NCBI GenBank assembly: GCA_002239085.1
Contig: MPNP01000010.1
Location: 1-60,616, forward strand
DNA length: 60,616 nt
Direction: 5' to 3'
Origin: Rhodobacteraceae bacterium bin131
Lineage (GTDB): Bacteria > Pseudomonadota > Alphaproteobacteria > Rhodobacterales > Rhodobacteraceae
In this document: positions 1 to 8,275 of the stretch, one piece after another
Layout: each line of letters opens with the position of its first letter
Numbering within the stretch: position 1 is the stretch's first letter
The notes under the pieces: generated by a model
Databases searched by the model: none
Seen by the model: the letters and a program-made list of their open reading frames with translations, nothing else
Told to the model about the DNA's origin: nothing
Made by a program: the position numbers and the translations under genes

Positions 1-111
1 CGGGACCACAAAGAAGATGGCTTTCTGCGATTGGTTGCAAGCCTGCTCGGCATTACTGACCGGGATAGTGCGATTGCGAGACAAAATGTAATGAAGCGTA
101 TGAACCTATAG
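1..111 (+). CDS. C-terminal tail of a gene cut by the left edge
   Basis: An open frame enters from the left edge and stops at the TAG at 109-111, giving 36 residues with a hydrophobic DGFLRLVASLLGI core and the end RQNVMKRMNL. The family cannot be recognised from so short a tail. The next same-strand gene begins over 200 bases later, so an operon link is not evident. It could also be a chance open frame, because only its end is visible. Confidence 0.3.
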   Translation, partial: RDHKEDGFLRLVASLLGITDRDSAIARQNVMKRMNL

Positions 112-328
112 AGTTCATGGCTATTTTTGGTCTTAAGTTCGCCGTTTGCACCGTTTCATTTTTCTGAGAATATCGATTCCAAATATAACATCCCTGACCG
201 GCGAGGAGAATGTATCCTAGACAAGAGGAAGAAAATTAATGGGATTTCCTATTTCTTGTTGGATATTTTCTTCAAAGCTTCTTTAAATGTTGATACCTAT
301 GACCTCATTCTGTCTTGAAAGAATATGA

Positions 329-1033
329 ATGATGCACAAGGCACCAAATAATATTGCTATAATTGGGAGTTCGGGGGCAATTGGAACCGCGTTCAAAAGT
401 ATTTTATCTGACAAGTACCCCGACGCTAATTTGTGTTCATTTTCACGTTTCAGTGGGCATCGTATAGATTATAACAATGAAGAATCTATTGCTGCCGCCG
501 CAGCTCTAGCCTCAGATGAAGATCCGCTTGACCTCGTTATTGTTGCCAATGGAATATTACATGAGGGCGACATCATGCCAGAAAAATCACTGAAAGAATT
601 ATCACCCGAAAAGTTTCATCGTTTGTTTGAGGTGAATACAATTATCCCGGCTCTTATCGCCAAACATTTCTTACCCAAATTAAATCATCACCACCCATCC
701 ATATTTGCTGCACTTTCTGCACGGGTGGGGAGCATCTCGGATAATCAGCTTGGTGGGTGGTATTCCTACCGTGCATCTAAAGCTGCATTGAATATGGTTA
801 TCAAAAACGCCGCTATTGAAATTGCAAGACGCAATAAACTGGCGATCGTTGTTGGTCTTCATCCAGGAACAGTGGACAGTGATTTATCCAAACCATTTCA
901 GCGCTATGTACCGGATGGAAAACTTTTTGCTCCTGAATATTCAGCACAAAAGCTGCTCCAAGTTCTTGAAAGACTTACTCCAAGCGATAGCGGAAAATGC
1001 TTTGCTTGGGATGGCAAGCAGATATTGCCTTGA
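329..1033 (+). CDS. SDR-family oxidoreductase (CsgA / C-factor-like)
   Basis: A 234-residue short-chain dehydrogenase/reductase. The Rossmann glycine motif GSSGAIG lies at residues 13-19, the conserved ANG at about 74-76, and the catalytic Tyr and Lys fall in WYSYRASKAA. The length and the GLHPGTVDSDLSKPF segment fit the C-factor-like SDR group, cytosolic NAD(P)-dependent enzymes whose substrates are usually unknown. Two ATGs (329 and 332) are adjacent and no strong ribosome site separates them. The gene stands alone, with non-coding DNA on both sides. The family is secure from motifs; the substrate is not predictable. Confidence 0.88.
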   Translation: MMHKAPNNIAIIGSSGAIGTAFKSILSDKYPDANLCSFSRFSGHRIDYNNEESIAAAAALASDEDPLDLVIVANGILHEGDIMPEKSLKELSPEKFHRLFEVNTIIPALIAKHFLPKLNHHHPSIFAALSARVGSISDNQLGGWYSYRASKAALNMVIKNAAIEIARRNKLAIVVGLHPGTVDSDLSKPFQRYVPDGKLFAPEYSAQKLLQVLERLTPSDSGKCFAWDGKQILP

Positions 1034-1407
1034 GAATGAGTTTTTATCAACTATCAGTGCAGCTGTTATGTAGTGTTGAAAAAAATTGTTGAATATGTTG
1101 CTTAGATTAATAGTGAGCTAAAAACTGCTTAGTTAATGTGTGCGTTACACCTTCTTTTCATTGCCAATAATCGGGACCTGATAATTACTCTTTCGCCCTA
1201 TCATCTTGCTTGTCGCTCAATAGAGTTGAATACGAACTGTTTTCCTTTGGATTGCACAGGTCTGAACAAATCAAGGAAAGGGGCAAGTTTATTTCTTTAG
1301 TCATTCGGGATTACAATGATGGACCAACGACAGCTTAGGTCAATATTTGTATTATGAATTTATTACTCCTTGTATATCTTGGCAAACTTTCATAAGTATA
1401 GACGCAC
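1034..1407. other. Intergenic region, no gene seen
   Basis: About 370 AT-rich bases between the SDR gene and a decayed open frame. I see no convincing open frame, tRNA or terminator with a T tract. Confidence 0.5.
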
Positions 1408-1683
1408 TTGCTTGTGCGGATTCGGTTACGAAACACAACCAAATTTGCTTCAGGCTTATTTGAGCAAATGAATTGTTGTCATTTACAACTCTATAACGAC
1501 CAAGAATTAATCTCGAAAATTATGGTCGAAAGAACAAACCTGACTATGGATAGGGTTAACAACCTCTTCCGTGACATGGAGCACCTTAACTCTTTCAAAG
1601 CCATGGATGATGGAATTACTGATGAAGTCATTGATATTTACTTCCCGTCTGGCGTTCCTTTTCATCACCTTGTATTCAAGTGA
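1408..1683 (+). pseudogene. Possible C-terminal remnant of a ClpP-like serine protease
   Basis: A 91-codon frame from a TTG whose second half reads ELISKIMVERTNL, then a helix, then DEVIDIYFPSGVPFHHLVF. This order resembles the C-terminal end of ClpP-like proteins (helix, then an 'x-x-DEV-x-x-I-x-x-P-x-G' strand). The catalytic Ser and His regions are absent upstream, and the first 30 residues look unrelated. If the resemblance is real this is a 5'-truncated fossil. It could equally be an unrelated small open frame. Confidence 0.28.
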
Positions 1684-1767
1684 TAAAGCATCATTCTGCT
1701 TTACTCCGGGTATATGACAATAATCCATTTCTATCTCCAATAACAATTTTTTTCGTTTATTCTAGTA

Positions 1768-2384
1768 GTGTATATTAGTAGTGTATATGATTACTTTTCA
1801 AGTAGAAATAAAAAAACCAAGCCAGATCGTTTTCTTGAACTTGCCAAGCCAGATAAGGAAACAGGATTTTCAAAACCAGTCCCAATAGAAATATTGAAAA
1901 AACATGGATTGGGTTTTGGGAATGGTGGTGATTGGTGTCGTGATGATAGTTCCCTAGGTAAGAAATACAACATTGAAAGAATAAAAAAGGCCGAGGAATT
2001 GTTGCTGTAAAACTCAATGGATTTAGGAAAAATCCTATTGGAAAAAACATTCCTTCCGATATCCAGTAGAAAATACATAAAGAGAGATGCGTTATATTGG
2101 GAACAAGTAAACCCGAATGTGATCATAAGGATGGCAGACGGGATGATCCTCGTTTAAACGATCCTAAACTAGTTACTATTGACGATTTCCAACCTTTATC
2201 CAAAGCTGCCAACAATGCCAAGAAACAACATTGTAAGGAATGTAGAAGCACCAATAAAAGATTTGATGCTAAACGACTGGGCTATTCGATTAGTCAATGG
2301 GCTGGAAATGGTAAGTATTAAGGGTCTTGTGCTGGTTGTTATTGGCATGATCCATTTCGCTTCAATCAAAAAATTTCTAAATAA
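1768..2384 (+). pseudogene. Broken HNH-type restriction endonuclease
   Basis: Conceptual translation across frames gives one continuous protein. Frame 1 reads KKTKPDRFLELAKPD...GFGNGGDWCRDDSSLGKKYNIERIKK up to about 1987. The reading then moves to another frame (GRGIVAVKLNGFRKNPIG), passes a TAG, and continues ECDHKDGRRDDPRLNDPK...DDFQPLSKAANNAKKQHCKECRSTNKRFDAKRLGY. After a TAA at 2319 it finishes GSCAGCYWHDPFRFNQKISK, with a TAA ending at 2384. The D-H-x-D-G-R core, an N-x-x-K-x-x-H-C-x-x-C block and a final C-x-x-C fit a zinc-bound HNH nuclease of the type II restriction enzyme kind. One frameshift and two internal stops make it inactive. No methyltransferase lies beside it. Confidence 0.68.
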
Positions 2385-2387
2385 TTA

Positions 2388-2409
2388 TGTATAGTCAAGT
2401 ATATAATCC
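2388..2409 (-). repeat. 22-bp element, copy 1 (also at 46877-46898)
   Basis: On the minus strand this reads GGATT, then A, then TATACTTGACTATACA. The same string with G at the variable base occurs at 46877-46898. On the plus strand the element includes TATAAT (2402-2407), so it may hold a -10 box for the gene that follows. It lies 4 bases after the HNH nuclease remnant. Confidence 0.6.
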
Positions 2410-2522
2410 CCTATGCTTTATCACTGAATTGAAGGGGAGATTATTAGACACAAGCTTCCTTTGATACACTGGCAACAACCAAGCTTCTTCTGGAATCCGG
2501 GATTGCTGAAGACCAAGCCGAA

Positions 2523-2831
2523 GTGATTACGATTGCCATTAATAGAAGGTTAGAAGGTGATATTGCAGCAAAGGTTGATATAATCAATCTGGACAGTAAA
2601 CTTACCCAATCAATAGCTGAGACGAATAGAAATTTGGCTGAGGTCAAACGTCAACTTGACAAACATGATGAACAATTCGGCAAGATAAAAGAACGACTTT
2701 TCAAACAAGATATATTACTTGCTTCAATCAATAACAACTTGAAATGGGTTTATGCGATTGGTGGTAGCGCTATTATATTATTTCTAGGGATGTTGGTGCT
2801 TCTTAGGTACATTCAAGTTTTCGCCTTATAA
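2523..2831 (+). CDS. Coiled-coil protein with C-terminal membrane anchor (DUF1640/CCDC90-like)
   Basis: A 102-residue product from the GTG at 2523. Residues 5-70 are a charged coiled coil (SIAETNRNLAEVKRQLDKHD...), followed by one membrane helix (WVYAIGGSAIILFLGMLVLL) near the C-terminus. In the same frame upstream, from 2460, the sequence reads FDTLATTKLLLESGIAEDQAE, which resembles the conserved N-terminal motif of DUF1640/CCDC90 proteins, but no normal start codon precedes it after the TAG at 2445-2447. Either translation starts at a weak codon or the 5' end has decayed. The function of this family in bacteria is unclear. Confidence 0.55.
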   Translation: MITIAINRRLEGDIAAKVDIINLDSKLTQSIAETNRNLAEVKRQLDKHDEQFGKIKERLFKQDILLASINNNLKWVYAIGGSAIILFLGMLVLLRYIQVFAL

Positions 2832-3293
2832 TCTTTACATCAGGTTTGCGAACGAAACATCCCGACTTTGACACTTTTGTCTTGGTTGAAATCATTTCCT
2901 CATACAGGATACTCCTTACACTCTGCTTTTCTCTTTTTGAACATTCAGATTGCTCGGTTATAGTTTCAATCTATAACGATTGAAACCCTATGTTCCCTTA
3001 TTTTATCCCGAATAATTCGCTCATTTATCAGATGAGAACCATGTTCTTCTAAGTGTTCTCACTTCGCCAAACCTCCCTAAAACACGTAAAACCATTATCT
3101 TGATTGTCAGTATTTTTTGTCTTTTCGGCCATTTCTTTGAGGCCTTAGGATGATTGATAAGTATGAAGGATCTATGGTGTATTCCGCTAGATTTCGCTAG
3201 TGATTGAAGTCCGTCTGATTGATGTCCATCCTGATATGCTAGATCTTACAGTTATTATTTCCTATCCAAACCTATTTTAATTGATGTTGTTCA
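2832..3293. other. Non-coding region with several inverted repeats
   Basis: 460 bases without a credible gene. It holds interleaved palindromes at 2957-2986 and a 7-bp inverted repeat, TGAGAAC (3033-3039) with GTTCTCA (3055-3061). No T tract follows either, so they are not typical terminators. Confidence 0.5.
2957..2986. repeat. Two interleaved, mutually exclusive inverted repeats
   Basis: Arms GTTATAG (2957-2963) and CTATAAC (2971-2977) enclose 7 bases. Overlapping them, arms GTTTCAATC (2963-2971) and GATTGAAAC (2978-2986) enclose 6 bases. Both pairings are perfect but share bases 2963 and 2971-2977, so only one hairpin can form at a time. Confidence 0.6.
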
Positions 3294-3734
3294 ATGATTA
3301 AGTTCTCCACCTTCCTAACCTATGCTGGGGCACTCCCATTCCTCGGCTGTGCTTTACTCCTGACCATAGATATCAATCAATTCCAACCTTTTGGCTCTGT
3401 TCAAGAAAGTCTGAATACTTACTCACTCCTAATTTCTTCGTTTATGTCCGGTTCTCATTGGGGACAGAATCTTCATGTCCAAAAAGCTTGGAAAAAATAC
3501 CTCCAGATAACCAGCATCTTGATTGCTTTGGCTATCTGGTTTAGCTATATGACGTTGGATTTTCATCAAATGATCGTCGTTTATATTCTTTCTTTTTTGG
3601 CATTATTAGGTGTTGACTACCGACTTCGTCGGGTCGGCCTTAACTCACGAGAGTATTTCCAAACACGATTTTGGGTTTCGGGATTAGTGATTGCGTCACT
3701 GATTATTTCGGGAATCGTATCAGGAACAAATTAG
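3294..3734 (+). CDS. DUF3429-family membrane protein
   Basis: A 146-residue integral membrane protein with about four or five hydrophobic segments. It begins FLTYAGALPFLGCALLL and continues with a conserved-looking FMSGSHWG segment and a loop containing RLRRVGL. Length and the AGALPF and SGSHWG motifs fit the DUF3429 family of inner-membrane proteins of unknown function. The ATG at 3294 has no strong ribosome site. It is separated from both neighbours by several hundred bases and is likely transcribed alone. Confidence 0.72.
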   Translation: MIKFSTFLTYAGALPFLGCALLLTIDINQFQPFGSVQESLNTYSLLISSFMSGSHWGQNLHVQKAWKKYLQITSILIALAIWFSYMTLDFHQMIVVYILSFLALLGVDYRLRRVGLNSREYFQTRFWVSGLVIASLIISGIVSGTN

Positions 3735-4264
3735 CAACTATTGGTTCTGTAACCGCTAAACAAACATCAACCAATCGTTCAAGAAGTCAAGCACTTATAG
3801 CTATTTTTGAATTTTCCCACTGCTATTGGGCGAAAATCAAACTAATGATTATCTCCCTATCAATCTGATCATAGAACATGATAATTCATAACACGGTATA
3901 ATCAGATAAACAGAATTCCTTAAGCCCTCGTTTGAGATTGGGTATCAACAAAGCATGCATGCAATGTTATCACCCCTTTTACTAAAAAAATAAGCGGAAA
4001 TGGTTGGATAAATGTCAAATCGTGTTTAGAAATATACCTCCAAAATAAACGTTATGTTTTCCGTTATCAGCCCATTTACGACCCTCTATTAAAGCCAATT
4101 TTTGGTCAATACCGAACCAGAATTTGTGTGTCCTTGTAATCCACTGATCTTCAAATTTTTCTGATTCTTCAAACAATTGTGATACCTCGTTCAAATTGAT
4201 AAAATGAAGGCATTTGTTATAATTCAGTAACAATCCCCCTTGGTTTTTTCTTGATGGAAAAGCA
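3735..4264. other. Intergenic region, at most a doubtful antisense frame
   Basis: 530 AT-rich bases between the DUF3429 and SOUL genes. A minus-strand open frame with the end FGGIFLNTI covers 4015 to about 4240 and runs on antisense into the SOUL gene start. I cannot match it to a family and do not call it. Confidence 0.4.
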
Positions 4265-4879
4265 ATGATACGAGCAAAAATTATTGGCATTATCCTTTCG
4301 CTAAGTGTTTTTATTGGACCGGCTATGGGTGAATTAGAGCAACCCACTTACAAGGTGGTCTTTGCCGAGGACAATATTGAAATGCGAGAATATCAGCCAA
4401 TGATCATTGCTGAAGTCAATGCACGTGGCGAACGAAGAGCTGCGATTCGTTTCGGATTTCAATTACTTGCGGACTACATTTTGGGTGAAAATATTGCCCG
4501 GCAAGTCACGACTCAAATGCAGGCTGCGGAGCAGCAAAGCCAAAAAATTGCGATGACAGCTCCTGTCGAAATTCAATCAAATGGTGAATCATGGAAAATA
4601 AGTTTCCTGATGCCCTCTGAATTCAGCTTGGATACCTTACCCACACCCAAAAATAAATACATCAAGCTAACCGAAATTCCGGAGCAGAACTTCATCATTC
4701 TTGGTTTCTCAGGTCGTATCATTGAAAGTAACTTGGCTCGTCACGAAAAACTCCTTCGAGATTATATTGAAACGCATCAAATTAAGGTTAAAGGCTCGCC
4801 CAAATTTGCATTTTATAATCCACCCTGGGTTCCAGCATTTATGCGACGTAATGAGGTGATGCTTGAACTTGTTGACTAA
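4265..4879 (+). CDS. SOUL-family haem-binding protein, exported
   Basis: A 204-residue protein with a signal peptide (MIRAKIIGIILSLSVFIGPAMG). The mature part has the SOUL/HBP fold signatures: IEMREYQPMIIAEV near the start, the KIAMTAPV strand in the middle, and YNPPWVPAFMRRNEVMLEL at the end. SOUL proteins bind haem or tetrapyrroles; bacterial members are mostly periplasmic and poorly characterised. The length is normal for the family. The ATG at 4265 begins the signal peptide directly. No operon partner is evident. Confidence 0.9.
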   Translation: MIRAKIIGIILSLSVFIGPAMGELEQPTYKVVFAEDNIEMREYQPMIIAEVNARGERRAAIRFGFQLLADYILGENIARQVTTQMQAAEQQSQKIAMTAPVEIQSNGESWKISFLMPSEFSLDTLPTPKNKYIKLTEIPEQNFIILGFSGRIIESNLARHEKLLRDYIETHQIKVKGSPKFAFYNPPWVPAFMRRNEVMLELVD

Positions 4880-5279
4880 GATTTGACACTCAAATAGAAG
4901 TAAACGAGTGCGTTGTAACTGAAGTCACTCATTCATATTAGTTTTTCAATATCCAATCGCCCAAACAGGAATTGTCGATGCCTAAAGGTTTTGGAAGTGT
5001 ACTATAATAGAGCATTCCAAACCTTTATGAACCGTGTCTGTGAGGTTTTTTCTTGAATCTCCTCTTCATAGGTTTCTCTTGCCCAAAGTCACTTTTGGAA
5101 ACAGTCATATATCCAGTACACAAAATCCACGGTCAGCGAACAAAATCAAATTACTCTAATTTTGATTTAGGTTGTGACTCGGACCAAATCAGACATGGAG
5201 AGAAACGTAATTAAAGATAAATCCCAAACAAAATGTAAGTATAAGCAACCGATTGCTTATACCAGTTTAGGTTCAGGTG
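4880..5279. other. Intergenic region with a long imperfect inverted repeat
   Basis: 400 bases between the SOUL gene and a convergent coiled-coil gene. The notable element is the inverted repeat at 4984-5026; otherwise nothing is seen. Confidence 0.5.
4984..5026. repeat. 12-bp imperfect inverted repeat
   Basis: Left arm AAAGGTTTTGGAA (4984-4996) pairs with right arm TTCCAAACCTTT (5015-5026), leaving one bulged T; the 18-base loop contains TATAAT. No T tract follows. It may be a bidirectional terminator for the converging genes or an operator around a promoter. Confidence 0.5.
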
Positions 5280-5612
5280 CTAGGAGTTGTTTTGATTTTT
5301 CTCAATTTGGGCAATTCTTTTGTTTTGTTCTGCAATTTGTGTATAAAGCCCAGTTCTGATTTCTTTACCTTCATTAGCAATTTCTTTAAGAACGTCATCT
5401 TTAAAATCAGCCATACTAACTTTAACCTCATCTTTAAAAGCAGCCATACTAGCAGCCGTATTAGCATTAATCCGTCTTTCGGCTCCTTCAATATCTTTTC
5501 GGATTTCATTACCTAATGGTTCAACGGCCGCTTCTACAGCTTCTGTGAAAACCTTTCTCATAGCTTCTGCTAAAAGAGTAACACTTCCATTCAATTCTTT
5601 GCGGTCTGACAT
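5280..5612 (-). CDS. Small coiled-coil protein of unknown function
   Basis: A 110-residue, highly charged, almost entirely helical protein: ELNGSVTLLAEAMRKVFTEAVEAAVEPL, then repeated helices with heptad spacing (AAFKDEVKVSMADFKDDVLKEI). It has no signal peptide or membrane helix. The frame is clean from the ATG at 5612 and a promoter-like palindrome lies 45-62 bases upstream, so it is probably a real gene. I do not recognise the family. The design resembles short scaffolding or DUF1640-like coiled-coil proteins, but that is only a compositional similarity. Confidence 0.6.
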   Translation of the reverse strand: MSDRKELNGSVTLLAEAMRKVFTEAVEAAVEPLGNEIRKDIEGAERRINANTAASMAAFKDEVKVSMADFKDDVLKEIANEGKEIRTGLYTQIAEQNKRIAQIEKNQNNS

Positions 5613-6152
5613 AATATTTACCTATTTTAATTTAGAATATAACTTATAGCATAATTGTTGACTTTAAAGTCAACATTAAAATGATTTATTTTTTTGGGGT
5701 TTCTTATATCAGAGCACCAAAGACGACAAACTATAAACAATATCAAGATATACAAGCAACTATTTTGGCAGGTGATAAATAAATTTGGCAGTACGCTTTT
5801 TTGACATGAATCGGATATTGAAGTTTAAGGGATTCGTCCGCCTTCATTGTGAACAAACCATAAGTCATAATTTGCAACTGGTGATTGATTAATTTTTAGG
5901 AGACGGAATTTCCGAAATTTGACCATTGGAAAATATGAAAAAATTTATTGAGACCTGATGGTTCAGTTTGGTATCCAATAAAACCTTAAAAATTTTCAGG
6001 TAATGGGTGGTATGATATTCCTTGCTTTACAAGCAGAGAATGGTTTTTTAAAACCAAGTTCTAATTTTAGATTATCAACTCAAGTAGACACTTCCATGTT
6101 TAGTGGCCTCTTTTGAAGATGTCATTGACGCTCTCACTCACAAAAATATCCC
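5613..6152. other. Intergenic region
   Basis: 540 AT-rich bases. It holds the 18-bp palindrome at 5657-5674, which serves the gene ending at 5280. No gene is seen in the remainder. Confidence 0.5.
5657..5674 (-). promoter_or_regulatory. Perfect 18-bp palindrome overlapping a promoter-like sequence
   Basis: GTTGACTTTAAAGTCAAC is its own reverse complement. Read on the minus strand, TTGACT can serve as a -35 box. A TGCTATAAG extended -10-like box follows about 17-19 bases later, upstream of the ATG at 5612. A dimeric repressor bound here would block the promoter. This is inferred from sequence alone. Confidence 0.5.
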
Positions 6153-7034
6153 CTATAATGGAACAACCCTGACATTCATTTGCAGCCATATCATTTCCCC
6201 AGAATTAACCGTATTCATGCCGGCCAATTCGGCCCACCTTTGATCATGCATTGCGTTGGTTACATGGCTGACGGGTTCAACACAAATCGCGTTTAATGAC
6301 TTATTGATATAGACATGCAAATGGTTGGCATTGGACTCGATGAACACTGACACATTGAGAGCCTCAAGTCTGAGTACGGCCTTTCCAGACCATCCCCAAA
6401 AGCATCGGTCAATCCCATTATCTTGATATGTGTTGAGGTCAATGTTCTGTTCAATGAAATCAATTTTGTCGGTTGGAAAACAATTGGCATCGGTTGCAAA
6501 GGCTCCTTTCGCCCTGAATTTCAATTGGGCATCGCCCTTATTGAGATTAAACCACGGATGAAAACCGATTCCGGCACGAATCCAACTGAATTGATTGTTG
6601 CAGTACCCTAGACGAGATAAAAGCCCCCTTTCCTCAGAAACATAAATCTCCTGCATGCCAAGACCCATGCAGTTTTCTTCATCAGCTTTTAAAGTCTGGA
6701 GTATGCGACACGAATCTTGATTACTTGCAATAACTTCCCATTCTTTATTCAGACCTAATCCATGAATCGCACATGACTGCTCACTCCAGTTTCTTGGAAC
6801 ACCTATATTCCCTTGGCTTGTTAAAATAGTTGCCGGTTTTAATCGGTTACAAAAAGGAATCATGGCAAAACTACCAAACAATGGAATCCCGTCTTGTTCA
6901 GGGTTTTTATCAGGCTTGGGTCTAAAAATGTCAATCAATCCGACTTCACCTTGGAAAGCAAATTTTTCAACTCGTCCACTTTTGGATGGATTCACCTCAG
7001 CGTGGTATTTTCCAGATGTAATTGTTATAGTCAA
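6153..7034 (-). CDS. Aldose 1-epimerase family protein (GalM-like)
   Basis: A 293-residue cytosolic protein of the galactose mutarotase superfamily, which interconverts the alpha and beta anomers of sugars. Family signatures in order: FAMIPFCNRL near residue 55, a HGLGLNKEWEV segment, the catalytic-histidine motif GIGFHPWFN in the middle, CFWGWSGKAVLRL, and CVEPVSHVTNA carrying the likely catalytic Glu. It faces away from an SDR sugar-dehydrogenase-like gene with about 160 bases between them. Epimerase plus dehydrogenase suggests oxidation of an aldose taken up as a carbon source. The sugar is not predictable. Confidence 0.85.
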   Translation of the reverse strand: MTITITSGKYHAEVNPSKSGRVEKFAFQGEVGLIDIFRPKPDKNPEQDGIPLFGSFAMIPFCNRLKPATILTSQGNIGVPRNWSEQSCAIHGLGLNKEWEVIASNQDSCRILQTLKADEENCMGLGMQEIYVSEERGLLSRLGYCNNQFSWIRAGIGFHPWFNLNKGDAQLKFRAKGAFATDANCFPTDKIDFIEQNIDLNTYQDNGIDRCFWGWSGKAVLRLEALNVSVFIESNANHLHVYINKSLNAICVEPVSHVTNAMHDQRWAELAGMNTVNSGEMIWLQMNVRVVPL

Positions 7035-7196
7035 TGCATCACCTTTGACCGGTCAGGGGCATTTAAGCAATACAATGAGGGATTATACAATGGATGACTT
7101 TCTACTTAAACCTACTCAGGCTAATTCTCAATCTTTAAAATAATTAAACCATAAATACTCTAATCAAATAAGTTATCTTCACTAGAGGGATTAAAA

Positions 7197-7976
7197 ATGG
7201 TCAACACGAGCACCATGAGCAAAGTAAAATACTATTGCCTTGAAGGGCGCAATGTCTTTATTTCTGGAGGTGCCACTGGGATTGGCAAGGCTATCGTTAA
7301 GGATTTTGCTCATCAAGGTTCAGTCGTAGGATTTGTTGACCTTGAAACACATAAAGGTCAATCGCTAGCCCAAGAACTCAATGCCGAGGGTTGTCAGGTG
7401 GAATTTACACCGTGTGATATTACTAACACTGAGCAATACCAAGCGGTGATTCAAGATTTCATTAATCGCCATGGGCCTTGCAAGGCTTTACTTAACAATG
7501 CCGCCAATGACACAAGACATGATTGGTCTGAAGTAACGCCTGACCAGTTTAATTCAATTATCGCCGTCAATCTTGCTCATAGTTTTTTTGCTATTCAGAC
7601 TGTGTTACCAGGAATGATTGAATCAGGGGGCGGTTCAGTGATCAATTTCGGTTCTTCAAGTTGGTTTGTTGGTTCTCGTAATTTACCCATTTATGGGACA
7701 TCAAAGGCAGGAGTCCATGGCTTGACACGATGTTTTGCGACAGATTTAGGTAAGCACAATATCCGAGTGAATACAATTGTACCTGGTTGGGTGATGACTC
7801 AAAGGCAGTTGAATCTTTGGGTTGATGAGGCAGCCAAAATCGAAATAGAGCAAAAACAACGACTTGCCGGCCAAGTATTACCTGAAGATGTTTCTGCCTT
7901 ATCACTCTTTCTTGCCTCTGACCAATCGCGTATGTGTTCTGCTCAGAATTTTATCGTTGACGGCGGCTGGACCTGA
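7197..7976 (+). CDS. SDR-family NAD(P)-dependent dehydrogenase, probably sugar-specific
   Basis: A 259-residue classical short-chain dehydrogenase. GGATGIGKAIV is the cofactor-binding loop, LLNNAAND the NNAG-type strand, NFGSSSW carries the catalytic Ser, and YGTSKAGVHG carries the Tyr and Lys. The C-terminal half (IVPGWVMTQRQ, CSAQNFIVDGGW) is typical of KduD- or sugar-dehydrogenase-like members. The ATG at 7197 follows a GAGGG ribosome site by 8 bases; ATG 7215 is a possible later start. Its divergent neighbour is an aldose epimerase, which supports aldose oxidation to a lactone. Family secure, substrate inferred. Confidence 0.87.
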   Translation: MVNTSTMSKVKYYCLEGRNVFISGGATGIGKAIVKDFAHQGSVVGFVDLETHKGQSLAQELNAEGCQVEFTPCDITNTEQYQAVIQDFINRHGPCKALLNNAANDTRHDWSEVTPDQFNSIIAVNLAHSFFAIQTVLPGMIESGGGSVINFGSSSWFVGSRNLPIYGTSKAGVHGLTRCFATDLGKHNIRVNTIVPGWVMTQRQLNLWVDEAAKIEIEQKQRLAGQVLPEDVSALSLFLASDQSRMCSAQNFIVDGGWT

Positions 7977-8275
7977 TCATGGTAAATGCATTATCCACGG
8001 AAATAATTTATTTTGTCAGCTGATGCTTGATATCAATCAAGATGGCATCAACGCTGGTTTCATTTTGATTGTATGTACCAACTTTCCTCAAATTGCCTGA
8101 AACTGTGGTCCCTAGGGATCCGATTGCCCAAATCCACCTCTAATCGCTAAAGGATCATCCTTCAAAGACTTCAATGGGTTTAGCAAACAACCCTTTACTA
8201 TCCAAGATTTTAATTCTTATACCACTTAAATTGAAAACTAGATGGCCATCAGTTGGCACGATTCTTTTACATTAT

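Noticed and set aside
127-318. 63-codon TTG-started frame
   Set aside because: No ribosome site, no recognisable motif and AT-rich composition; probably chance.
2963-2986. CRISPR-repeat-like string (GTTTCAATC ... GATTGAAAC)
   Set aside because: It occurs once, with no second repeat or spacer and no cas gene in the window; treated as an inverted repeat.
4015-4347. Minus-strand 110-codon frame overlapping the SOUL gene start
   Set aside because: It overlaps a secure signal-peptide-bearing gene on the other strand, and I cannot match its product to any family.
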